Shown here: positions 48,989-61,500 of the stretch, in pieces
Layout: each line of letters begins with the position of its first letter
How positions within the stretch are numbered: position 1 is the first letter of the stretch
Source of the DNA: Membranipora membranacea
Taxonomy: Eukaryota; Bryozoa; Gymnolaemata; Cheilostomatida; Membraniporidae
Reading direction: 5' to 3'
NCBI GenBank assembly: GCA_914767715.1
Contig: OU612066.1
Span: forward strand, 18,078,283-18,142,282
Length of the DNA stretch: 64,000 bases
Notes under the pieces: generated by a model
What the model saw: only the letters and a program-made list of their open reading frames with translations
Databases searched by the model: none
What the model was told of the DNA's origin: nothing
Translations under genes and position numbers: made by a program

Positions 48989-51877
48989 TTCAAGTAGTGC
49001 TATGAGAAGACTGGCTGAACTGGGTTGAGCCGTTAAAATGTAGCAAGTAGCTCAAATTCAAAGTATAAATTCATTAGAATAAAGGGTGATAAAAATTCAT
49101 TGTCCTTGACTCCTTTCTTTGGTACTTGGGATATGGTGAGTTAAAAATAGGCTTCAAAGTTACTTTTCTTGTTTTAGTATCCTTTGTTAGCGTATCAGGC
49201 GATTAAAAACCAGATAGGTCTGCAGTTTGTAGCAGTATCTATGTTTTTCGCATGGTATGTTTATGCTAATCTTTCAACAAACGGTAGTAAAACTGGTGAA
49301 AGAAATGACCTGAGTTACGGTGCAAATTTTTCATTTTCTTATTAATGGCGATCATTTTCACAACGGTCGATGGGGATAGGGAAGTTAACTCCACAGTGTA
49401 TTGATTATCCGTATAACCTGTCTAGAACTTGCTAATCGTTGGTTATAAAAAAAACTTTATCTTCTTCTAATTCTCGTAACCTCAGTGAATTGGCAAGTAA
49501 TGTGAGATTGGACTGTGGTAAAGAGGAATTAGTTTCAGGCTTGTGATTAGGAGCTTGTGACCTGACAGATGGAAGAGTTGCTGTTTTTGCCAGGATTTCA
49601 TAACAAAGGGCAGGTAATTTGTGACCATGAGCTTCATTAGGTAGACCTTGTGACTAACACATAAGTACATTCCGAAGATTAATTGTTTCTCAATAACTCA
49701 AACTTCTCTCAACATCTGCATACAACAAGCAGTGATGCCTTGCTCCCAGCCACTGCACAACTCGCAAATCGTCAGCTACAAACCATAAATCAAGCATTGT
49801 TTTGCAATCCTTTGTTGTCATTTCTCTCTTTATGCCTCATTGCAGTGAGATACCAACTTTGACAGATAAGTAGACTATATGAGGATAAAACAGACAACAT
49901 TAGTGTGGTTCTTACAATTAAAGAAGGTCCTGAATTGATGACTGAGCTATAGAAACAATAAAAAGAATATACTGCTGCTGCAGTATTAAATAATATCTGT
50001 AGAAAGAAACAAGTATACAACAACCAAACAACAAGCTACCAACTAATATTTAAGAATAGATTTACATGCTACTCATGGGAGCATTTGTAGTTTAGACTAA
50101 ACTTCGCATTGCACCTTACTTTTTATCAGTTTTTTCGTAGCTTCATTATTTTCCATAAATTGCTACAAAAATTTCACACCTAAGGTCAACAAACATATTT
50201 ATTGGCTCAACATAAACTTTGATGAATTGTTGTGTGGGTAGAAAACTAAACCACGAAAAAACTTTTTGTATCTGAATAATTATTAACGCCACCATTCCTA
50301 TATTGTCACTGCCAGGGAAAGGGTTTTTTTCCGAGATTAATTGCAAATGAATCCTAAATACTAAGCTGCTTTTCGACTGCACAGTGCATTGTTATTAGCA
50401 GTTTTTTGCTAGTATACGTAAAAAAGCAGGTGAATTTTGTTCATCCCTCCCATTGGGTAATTCTAATTCTCGAAGACGAAGGGATTGTCATAAATGATTA
50501 TTCATTTCACAATTAATCTTCTATTTAACATCTGTAATTACGTAAATGCTACTTGTAATTTCCTTCTTATTTATTGTTTACCAAACCAATAGTGGTAGAC
50601 TCTCCTGAAAAGCTATAGAATTATTTATTTCACTCACTTAGCTGTTGTGGTTCCTATAAAAAAAGATTTTTTGCATGCATGTCACATCTTACTCCGGGTA
50701 TTAGGATGTGATTTCTCTTCCTTGTCCAGCGTAGTTTTATGGTTGTGCTTGCACATATTTCAGTGCTTATGGCAAGTGGCATTTTCTTAACATGCCGGGC
50801 GGGGCAAGATTCTTGGGGCTCAGACTAATCGCCAGAACATTGACTAAATAATGATCTACACAACCTCTTTGAAGATAGGAATCATACTTATATTTCCCTC
50901 TTCAGCTGTCTACTGAGCCACGGGAATAATGTTTGTGGAGGGGACGACCATTTTTTTTTAGATGATGAAATTTGAGGTTTGTTGAGGTGTGTTGTGACAA
51001 TCTCGCCAAAAAAAATTCCCATACAGACAGCAATTGCCTGAATACACATTAATGATGGAAAAGGATGTCCCGTGGCTCACTAAAGAGTTGGCAACAATAA
51101 CAATTATGATGGTGATCATCTCCATTAGTTATTTTCGCAGTTAAAATCTCATTTGCCCCTATTCCAATGCAATTTTCCAAAGCATTTACTGTTGCTTACA
51201 TCAATAGTTTTACCAGCTTTGCTGATGAAGCTGTAACAAATGCAACCCCAAATTTTAACTGTCTTGTAGGAATGATAGATGTCATTCAAATTTTGTTGTC
51301 TGTATGATGAGCAGCAGGAGATTATCTAATCTATATCGATTAAAGTGATTATTGATTAAGTCTTTACATCTTGAGATATTTCATTTTTTGGGGCTGAACT
51401 AGCTTTATTTGGTCTCAACATGCACTCATCTCACTCCATAAATCTGAAAACAGGTTGAACAAGAATTTATACACACCAGCTGCCATTGATCTAGAGAGCA
51501 TTTGATGATAAATTCAATGGATGAGAAGTTAAGATCATTAACATTTCTCCCCCAATGGTCAACAATCACCCAAAATAGGTGATCTGTTACTGTATACAAT
51601 GTAGGCTACTTTGTATGTAATACTGCATAGCCTGTCATCATGATTTTGCATAAGGTGAATTCTTGCATTGCAGCCTATATGTTTCAATGTATTGCCGTTA
51701 ATGAGCAACTTTTCAATTTATAAACTTGTGATTTAAAAAAATTTACCATACATTATGAAATCGTTGTTATACTACTATCGGCAAGTCAGTGAAGGAATTT
51801 TTTATGTGTGATAAGTAGTTCCAGAGCAACAGAAAACGCGATAAATCACAGCACATGGAGAATGCTCAGAAACTGGT
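48989..51877. repeat. spacer section: P and R repeats upstream of the damaged X-D exon 1
   Basis: No gene supported. Bases 48989-49930 are a P flank, 49930-50650 an R repeat, and 50660-51110 matches 35770-36097 and 2300-2650. Bases 51110-51877 have no relative in the window and no supported feature. Confidence 0.5.
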
Positions 51878-52525
51878 CAGTGGTAAATCTGTTGCCTTAA
51901 TTTTTTTTCCCACTACCCCTTTTTACGAGCGCCTATAACAAAGAAAACCTAGTAAGATTATGACGGAGAGTTAGTGTCATGTGACGCATGGAAGCACAAA
52001 GCTAGCATAATAAAAGTGCTACTACTTTTTGCTTCATGACCTGACAAAGGGTATATTGATTATGGGCATGTGCTCCCATTGGGCTGGCTTTTGATGATGT
52101 AAGAAATACATCCTGGAGATGAGCCATTTCTAAATCTCAGCACCCCAAAGATCTGTTTTTACACAACCTTTTATTATCATGTCTGTTTCTCATCATTTCT
52201 ATTTGCCGAAGGCTTCACCAATCAAATCACTTGTTTGTACACCTCAAAAACTCACAAGTTTAATATGAAGACCATGATGTGGCATTACAAGTAATATGGT
52301 GTACTGAAAATCACTCTATGAAGCCATACTGTACTATAAGACTGTTTGCTCAGAATCACTCTAGCTTCTAATTTTCTACATGCAGTCTAATATCAAGACA
52401 GATTCCGATAATTTTGTTCAACAGAGACTTTTTATAAACCACTATTTGGTAATAATTAACTAACTGATCAGTGCAGTGCAGGAATTATTCTTACACTTAC
52501 TGTATTCAATGAATTACATACTTAC

Positions 52526-52571
52526 CTAATATTGCTGTATAGTAAAGAAGAATTTCTCTGTTAGAAGTCAT
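52526..52571 (-). CDS. orphan X-family first exon (possible distal exon 1 of X-D)
   Basis: 46-nt exon encoding MTSNREILLYYTAIL with a good donor (GTAAGT). No X exon 2 lies between here and the damaged X-D exon 1 at 48988. The next compatible acceptor is X-D exon 2 at 47565 (phase 1 to phase 1). It is either a leftover of the block duplication or a working replacement first exon for X-D. Confidence 0.55.
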
Positions 52572-55500
52572 TACAAATAGTGCTGTGTGAAGACTGGCTG
52601 AACTGGGTTGAACCGTTAAAATGTAGCGAGTACCAATTCATTAAAATAAAGGGTGATAAAAATTCATTGTCCTTTCTTCAGTACATGGATATGATGAGTT
52701 AAAAATAGGGAATGATTTAGGCTTCAAAGGTACTTTTCTTGTTTTAGTATCCTTTGTTAGCTTTAGAGGTGATTAAAACCCAGTTGAGGTCTACACCTTG
52801 TAGCAATATCTATGTTTTTCGCATGGTAGGTGATGCTAATCTTTCAACAAACGGTAGTGAAACACTAAAGGAAATGTCCTAAGTAATGATGCAAACTTTT
52901 AATTTTTATTATTTATGGCTTTCGATCATTTTCACGACGGTTGATGCAAATAGGAAAGTGAACTCCACAGTGTATTGATTATCTGTTTATTACCTGTCTA
53001 GAACTTATTAATCATTAGTTTCAAAAAAACTTTATCTTTTTCTTATTCTAGTAACCTCAGTATGTTAGCCTTTTAAGAGTAATGTGAGATTGGCCTGTGG
53101 CGAGGAGGAATTAATTACAGATGGAAGAGTTGCTGTTTCTTGCCAGGATTTTCCTAACAAAGGGCAGGTGATTTGTGACCATCAGCTTCATTGGGTAGAC
53201 CTTGTGACGGATACTTATGTACATTCTGAAGATTAATTGTTTCTTAATAACCCAACATCTACATGCAGTATGAGGCGGTGGTACCATTGTACGATACACA
53301 GGGTGTCAGCTAAGAACCATAAATTCATTTCTCTCCTTATGCCTCATTGCAGCGGGATACCAACTTTAACAGATAAGTAGACTATATTAGGATAAAACAG
53401 ACAACATTAGTGTGATTCTTACAATTAAAGGTCCTGAAATTCCTATAAAATTGTCCCTCCCGGAAAACTGAGCTGCTGCAGTGTTAAACAATATCAGTAA
53501 AAAGAAACAACCATACAATAGAACCAAACATACAAATATTCAAGAATAGATTGACATGTCATGCATCGGCACCATTTGCAGTTTAATTTAGAGTAAACAT
53601 TAGTGTCACATCGCACCTTATTTTTTATCAGTTTTATGGCAGCGTCATCATTTTCAATAAATTGCCCAAGCAATTTCACACCTAATCTCAACGAACATAT
53701 TTATCGGCTCAACATTAACTTTGATGAGTCGATGTTGTGTTTATAGAACTTAACCAGGAAAAAAACTTTTTGTATCAGGATAATTGTTAACGCAGCCAGG
53801 GAAAGGTTTTTTTCAGAGATTAATTGCAAATTAATCCTAAATATTAAGCTGCTTATAGACCCGCACAGTGTATTGTTATAAGCAGTTTTTTGCTATTATG
53901 CGTAAAAGCGCAGGTGAATTTTGTTCATACCCTCCCATTGGGTAATTCCATGGACTTAATTCTTAGCCTATGGGTAATTCTCATTCTAGAAAACAAAGGG
54001 ATTGTCATCAAAGATTATTCATTTCACAGTTAATCCTCTATTTAACATCTGCAATTACGTAAATGCTACTTGTAATTTCCTTCTTTTTTATTGTTTGAGC
54101 AATAGTGGTGGGCTCACCTAAGGAGCTATAGAATAATTAATTTTGCTCACTTAGCTGTTGTGGTTTCTATAAAATAGATTCTTCGGTCTACTCCAGGTAC
54201 TAGGATGTGATTTCTCCTCCTTGTCCAGCGTAGTTTTATGGTTGTGCTTGCACATATTCCGGTGCTTATGGCGATTGGCATTACTCTTAACATGTCGGGT
54301 GGGCAAGATACTCGCGGCTCAGACTAATCGCCAGTACGTTGACTAAAATAGTGAATCATACTTACACTGCCCTCTTCAACTTCTACTGAGCCACAGGAAT
54401 GATGTTTGTGGAGGGGACAAAAATTTTGTGACAAAATTTGAGCTTTGTTGTGATGTGTTGTGTTGTGACCAACTCGCCACAAATTCCCATGCACAAAGTG
54501 ATTGCCTGAATACACATTATTGATGGAAAAGGATGTACCATGGCTCTCCAAAGAGTTGGCAACAATAACCAATGCGATGGAATTGAAAACAGAAGGAAGA
54601 CCGAGGGTAAATCCTTAAAATTTATTCAGGAGATCTTTAGAAGTGGATAATGCAGTGATAATATTACTTTTTTTTTGCCAATGTAAGTAACAAATTCATT
54701 TTGCTTCGTTGTTTGAGATAGCACCCACTATTTAATCCATAATAAGACAAAGGATAGATTGCAATGATATGTTACAGCTCTTAATTTGTCCCTCTATAGC
54801 CTACCTAACAAAGTTAAACTGATATTGTTGGAGAAAAAATTTCATTTCAAGTAAACATTCAAGAAAATAATGCTTTGAAAATCACAACATCTATTATGAG
54901 CTTTATAATCCAACATCTTATTTTTACAGGTGATTTTATAGAATCAAATTTTACTGCAAAACAAACTATCACCCACAACAGACAAAGTCGTTCATAGGGT
55001 CACTGTGACCTTTTTAAAGTTGAAGCCTAAATCATCATTTTTCTCCCCTTTTTCTCATAGTTAATTCAGGTTCAATCCAAAAAGATCCTGCTAATTTATT
55101 GAAAAGCTGGAAACAGAGATGAACCTGATATCAATTCTGTTCATCTTCAAGGTTGAGTTTTACTTTGGCCCAAAAGACCATTTAAGCCAAAGGATTTCCA
55201 CTCTAGGAAGCTGGTTACTTTCCAGTACGACATTGGTTTTGACTGGCACAATTTGTTGGTGAGAAAAGATGATATAACGTTGAAAACTAACGGAAACTTA
55301 TCAAGGCCACTGTTACATAGTGCAAAGTTATGGGGGAAAATCGAAGGAAATTTCTTCGTTACCACTGAAAATTGCCTGAGATTTTATGGCCGGATTTTCC
55401 CCTAGTAAAGTCTCTTTTCACACCATTTGGGAGTCAGATTCATTTAATGATTTAGAGACTACTACTTATCCTGTTTGAAAGCTGATCATTCCCACGATCT

Positions 55501-57114
55501 AGAGATCAACAGTTGCGTTTGGAGGCCAATCTTGAAGCCAGTGACTAACAATCACTAAGATTTAATTTGTCACAGCTGGGGTGAATCGTTATTCACCAAA
55601 AATGTAGGCGTCCTATTCTTCGCCAAAAGACCTTACTCAGAATTATTTTTATTCAAAAATGATGACCTTTTACTGGAATGTTTCTGATGTGTTGTACAAA
55701 TAAATACCGGAATCAAATGATGAAGTTGCAGCCCGTTGATTGATTATGCAGTAATAATTGACATGAGAAAAAATTAACATTTTTTGCAAAATGGAATTTT
55801 TGGATTTAAATTGTTGTATATTTTTGAGTTGGCCCTCCTTGATCCACAGGCCCCCTCCTGATATGCGTGTCTGTAATGGAGCACAGTCCATGTAGACTAA
55901 TGTCTAAAAACTTACTTTGAAGTCTGGTATGTGGTCCTGATTGGCTAACCAACTACATACATATTGAGGTGCAAAGGTCATTACCTTCCTTTCATTGCTT
56001 TACCTCTGACCAAGTGACAGTGGAGCTTAGAATATTGAAAAACCCTCCAGCCTCCCCGTTTACCACCCTACATGTCTGTACTCACATTTTGTTTTGTATA
56101 GTTGTAGATAGAGTGGAAAGAGTGTCATTGGGACACCATTTGGAGTGAAAGACCCTTATTGAACGATTTGGAGACCAACGCATATCCTGTTTGAAGGCTG
56201 ATCATCCCCACGATCTAGAGATCAACAGTTGCGTTTGGAGGCCAATCTTGAAGCCAGTGACTAACAATCTTGATTTGTCACAGCTGGGGTGAATCGATAT
56301 TCACCAAAAATGTCGGCGTCCTATTCTTCGCCAAAAGACCTTACTCAGAATTATTTTTATTCAAAAATGATGACCTTTTACTGGAATGTTTTTGATGTGT
56401 TCTACAAATAAATACCGGAATCAAATGATGAAGTTGCAGCCCGTTGATTGATTATGCAGCAATAATTGACATGAGAAAAAAGAATATACTTCTGCAGCTG
56501 CATCTTATAGCCGGATGTACAGTGTCAATCAACATCAGTAGTGAAAAAGAAACAACCATACAATACAACCAAACAGCCAGTTACCGACAAGCATTCAAGA
56601 ATAGATTGACATGTCGTGATCGCCCGCATCTGTAGTTTAATTAAGAGTAATTTTTTGGGTCACATCGCACCTTTTTTTTTATCAGTTTATTTGGCTGCTT
56701 CATCATTTTCAATACCAATTTCAATTCCGCACCGTATCTCAACAAACATATTTATTGGCTCAACATAAACATTGATGACTTGAGTTTGACATTGTGTGGG
56801 AAGAACCCAACCAGGATATAATTAGTAACTCCACCATTCCTATATTCTCACTGCCAAGGAAAGGTTTTTTTTTAGAGTTTAATGGCAAATTGAGCTGCTG
56901 CTGCTGCTGTCTGAACATTGTTATTTGCAGTTTTTTTGCTATTTTACGTAGCTAAAATGCAGGTGAATTTTGTTCAATCCCTCCCATAGGGTAATTCTCA
57001 TTCTTGAAGACAAAGGGATTGTCATCAAAGATTATTCATTACACAATTAATCCTCTATTTAGCATCTGAAAGTACAGTAATTGCTCCTTGTAATTTCCTC
57101 CTTATTAATTGTTT
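52572..57114. repeat. spacer between Y-E and the orphan X exon 1
   Basis: Near-identical to 778-5204: P flank, R repeat at 53450-54190, the direct repeat pair at 55418-55775 and 56130-56480, and a second R copy at 56470-57110. No gene is supported. Confidence 0.5.
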
Positions 57115-58095
57115 ATGCCTATAGATTAGATTAGATTTTATTGATACATTCGTTATCAATGATGATAGTGTGGAATGTGTACAACGGTAAAAAAAATACT
57201 AAGAGCGGTGATTGTTGAAATATGTCATAAAAAAAGGAAAAAAACGATTTGGCACGCTTTTGTGTTCTACATTTCTTAGGTCTAAAAATGGTATTATTGC
57301 GAGAGGAAACCCTACTAAAATTTCTTGGTATTCGATTATAAAGTGGATGGGTCGGATCATCAGCTATTCGTAAAAAATGGCACTTCGAGAGTTCAAAAAT
57401 AAAATCATATACGGTGGGCAAAGCTAAAACTTGTAATCTCTCACTATTACTAAGATCAGGTAAAATCATCCTGCTAGCTGATCGCTGTATTCTTTCTAAT
57501 CTATCCCTGTCTTGATCAGATAACATAAAAAACCAAGCAGGGGAGGCATACATGATTAGGGATCGGATGTTGGCACAGTAGTATCGTTTAAGTCCTTCTC
57601 TATTCATACCAAGGACTTTCAGTTGGCGTAACAGAAAAAGCCTTGAATTGCAACTTGAAACAATGCTGTCAACATTATTACTAAAAGTTAGATGTTTGTC
57701 AATGTGTATGCCTAAAAACTTGGTATCCGTAGAAGGTTGAACACTTACTGAATCATCAACAAAAATAGTCTCATCATAATTAGTACGACCATTAAAATAA
57801 ACATTCATAATGACCAGTCTTGTTAGCATTCAAAAGCATCATATTATCTACGGCCCATTTCATAGTATGGGTGACAGCTTCAGCTACGCTTTCTCCTTGA
57901 TTGCTAAATGTTTTATAAAAAGTTGTATCATCTGCGTATTGTACAATATTGTAGCCGCCTAGACTTAGGTCATTAACATAAAAAAGACATAGTAGGGGGC
58001 CTAGCTTAGCGCCCTGAGGTGCACCTACAGATATGTCTATATAATCAGAAAAACTTTGATTGACTTTCATGCACTGTTTCCTTTGCTCTAAAAAA
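57115..58095 (-). mobile_element. 5'-truncated LINE with reverse transcriptase fragment, copy 2
   Basis: Second copy of the 5.2-6.2 kb element, carried by the block duplication. Frames 58070-57792 (GAPQGAKLGPL, VQYADDTTFY) and 57829-57131 (TKFLGIHIDKHLTF, YCANIRSLIMYASPAW) overlap but are in different registers, so the shared lesion near 57800-57830 predates the duplication. The second frame is longer than in copy 1, because copy 1 later gained one A. The 3' ATCTA-type tail is at about 57121-57138. Confidence 0.8.
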
Positions 58096-58576
58096 TTGAC
58101 CCACTTGATGAGGAGAAGATTATTTCGATATAAACAACTTCAAAAATTTCCACGTCAGTCACCATAAATATCAATCTCAACAAGATGAATCATAATTATC
58201 TAATTTACTGCTTATATGTACATGGAGGATAATTCATAGAGTGTGTGAGAGGTACCAGCTAAGTCACATTGTGGAAACGATTGAATAATGTGGCAGAAAA
58301 AACAGGAACTGCAAAATCTATAAATTGAAGTAAAAAAAATATAAATGGTAAATGGAAATAGTAAAATATAACGAGCAAAATAGAGAAATCAACAATAAAT
58401 ATTTTATAAAAATTATGAAATACAATAAATTATGTGGAATGATAAAAAAAGAATTGAATGTATTAAAATTAACAAATGTGCTCGCAGTGTATGTCCCTAA
58501 AAAACAGTTCATTGGGAAGGAGCTTTGGCGCTGAGGCTCTTGAGATCCAAAGCTCCTAGCTCTGATTTTCAATTTT

Positions 58577-61500
58577 TCATGGATTTTTGGCTAATACAGT
58601 GACAGTACTTGTTTGGCGTTCATAGTTTGTATGCAGTTTCAACTCCATCTTATCAGAAATAACAGTCACAAAAATATTTGCATGTGGATGTGATGCCTGC
58701 TTTGTTTCACTCTCCTGTTTTGCAACAACATCCAGTGTCTCTTCTCTTTGGTCAGTGATGTACACATCATGTGCATACTCCGGAACACCAGATTCAGTAA
58801 TACAACTTTGGTTGTCACAGAGCACATACTGGTTTTCCATTTGCTCCTCACAATGATCTGACATTGGTAAGGCAAACTGTGGTGTGGGATGGGGTAGCTT
58901 GTTTGCTGGGTTACCATGAACTAATACTGGTGTTTTGGATGATTGGTGGCTATGGGCTAGTACCTCAACATAGTACGGTTCATTTTGTCCAGTGATGGAT
59001 GGTTTACAATGATTTTCTGACTCAGGGATTGGGAAAAAACTTGGATTATCACAATATGTTGATGGGTCTTCATTCTGCATGTTTTGCTGTCGAGTAGTTT
59101 GGAGGGACAGACGTGGTCTTGGACGGGGTGGCATTGTCTGAGATCTGTCATTTAACTTCGGTATTGACAGCCGTGGCCTGGGACGACGTGGTGCTACAGG
59201 AGGCCTCTCATCAATTACTGCTGATGGTTTTGTTATCGATCCTTCTTTGTAATATTCACGAACGTCGGCATAGCAGTAATCATCTGATTCTGAGGCACCA
59301 CTTTGAGCTTGTTGTACCTGCACTGTGGGTTCTCTAGACTGTGGTAGAGGAGGAAGTGGCCTGTCTTTAACAATTCCAATGTGTCCAGATCTTTCCTCAC
59401 TTGTTTCAGCTCTACTCTCTTCAATGACAGTCACGCCTTCATCTTCTGCATCCCTGTTATATGAGCTCATCTCCACTTCTGAAAATATTTATAAGAGTTT
59501 GCGCTTTGTTAACTTGCGGTTTTGTGAATTTTAATGATCAGCACATTGGGCGACATGCATATTCATTGTTTTCATGAGGCATACTTCTAACACACTCAAT
59601 TGAATTTAAAAACATTAGGTGCTAAACACTAGGATAAAATTTAACCACAAGGTTTCATTCATGATTAGCAGTCATCCTCTCAATAGGTATAAGAGGACAA
59701 ATCCATGAAAGTATTACACAAATTTATAACATGCAGGTTTATCTTCTTAAAGACGTACTGATATCCTTAGGATCAAGTAAGATTACTAGGTAGGTCAAAT
59801 ACATTTGGCTATTATCAATACAAAGACCAACACATCATCATTCTATAATTGTTATCACCATGCGCCAGGTTGATATTTCATATTCTTGGTAGATAATTGA
59901 AACACTTCATTGGTATTCAAGTATATATATATATATTAACACACATTTACTAGAACCAACCTTCAAAAGTATTGACAGAGTGGGAGGGATTTCTGCGTGT
60001 TCTTCGAGTTGTCTTATTTAAAGTTCGTCTTTTCATGTTTCTAGCGCGGAGGCAGAAAACAGTCAGGGCTATTCCCGATAAACAAAGAATCACTGCGCCT
60101 ACAGTACTCCCAACTATGACACCTGAAAACATAATGACCACAATATATGTACATTCATATGACTATTCTGTGATTCATCAGTTCGCGGATCATGAAGTTT
60201 CCTGATGACGATTGTCTAATTTCTAACATCTGCAATTCTAACCCAGATTGGTATTTTTTCATTTCCCACAATAAATGGAATATCATTCTTTCATAGGCAA
60301 TAGAATGGATTGTGACACGGCTGGTCACTTGTCAGAAGATATTTCATATAGCCTTAATAAATAGTGTATCAGGGAATTCACATCACTACGCAGGATATAA
60401 TAAGATATACTACACTTGCCTGTGTCTGTAGGGTCATTGTTTGGAGCGGCACTGGTGAAAATATTATTAGATACTGTCGTGTTGCCATCGTCGTAGAAAA
60501 CACTGACTGCAAAATCAACAATTCCATCAAGATAGTAGATTTGCACATTGAAATGGGCATACTAGAGTTTGCAGAGATGTTTATACAAGCATAATTTAAA
60601 CAGAATGGATTTTCCACATTTTATATAATGTTAACCTCTGTTAACATTTTCCCTTGAATTCTCCCTGAACTATGTTTGTTTGAAAATTAAAAAGAGATTT
60701 AAATTCTATAACAATGACTTACCATTATAATTGAGGGTGATTATCTGACCTTGACTTCTTTCAATGGCATACAAGTCATTTCCTCTGGTTTGATTATCGG
60801 CCAAAACTGGTACAGGCATCTGTTTCTGGTTACACTCAGTATGACTGCAGGGCAAACTGGTCACTCCATCTGCTACATTTGTGTAGTCTCCAGTGTCTGT
60901 GTTGACTAGAAGCATCCCTCGGGCGGCGGTTACGCAGAGCAGTGCCTTTTCACCTATACTCACAGCTTGCACAATTGTACCAGGTTTCCCATTAAGACCG
61001 ACAGAAGTAATCTCTGATCTCAAGAAGTCCACATGACTGACTGTAATATTTGTGCTTTCTTGAATTGTAGATGCCCCTGAGAAATTATTGTTAAATGTCA
61101 TCGCATCAATATCTCCAAAAGAACTCATGAGTTGAAATGGGGTAGTTTGAAAGTTTTCAGCAAAGAGGTTAACTTGGTAGATTGTTGAATCAGCAGTGTA
61201 ATATGCAAGATTATTGGCAGAATCTACAGAAGTTGGTCCGAAATGAAGTGATTTAAGGTGACTGCAGTTTAAAGATGTTTGATTTGGTTGGTTGTTGCAA
61301 AAAGATTCGGGTAGGTTGATTGTTTTGTTGTCCCTGTTCCCAGTGGAATAGACTTTGACTGCGTTTTTTTCACGGACAAGGAACGTTTCGTTGCCAATCT
61401 GTTGGAAGCTTTCGATTTTTTCATCAGTTGTCAGGATACGTCTTGACTTTTGCTGTCTTATGTTCTTACTGTAAATTCTCTTATTCTGTGAGTAGTAGAA

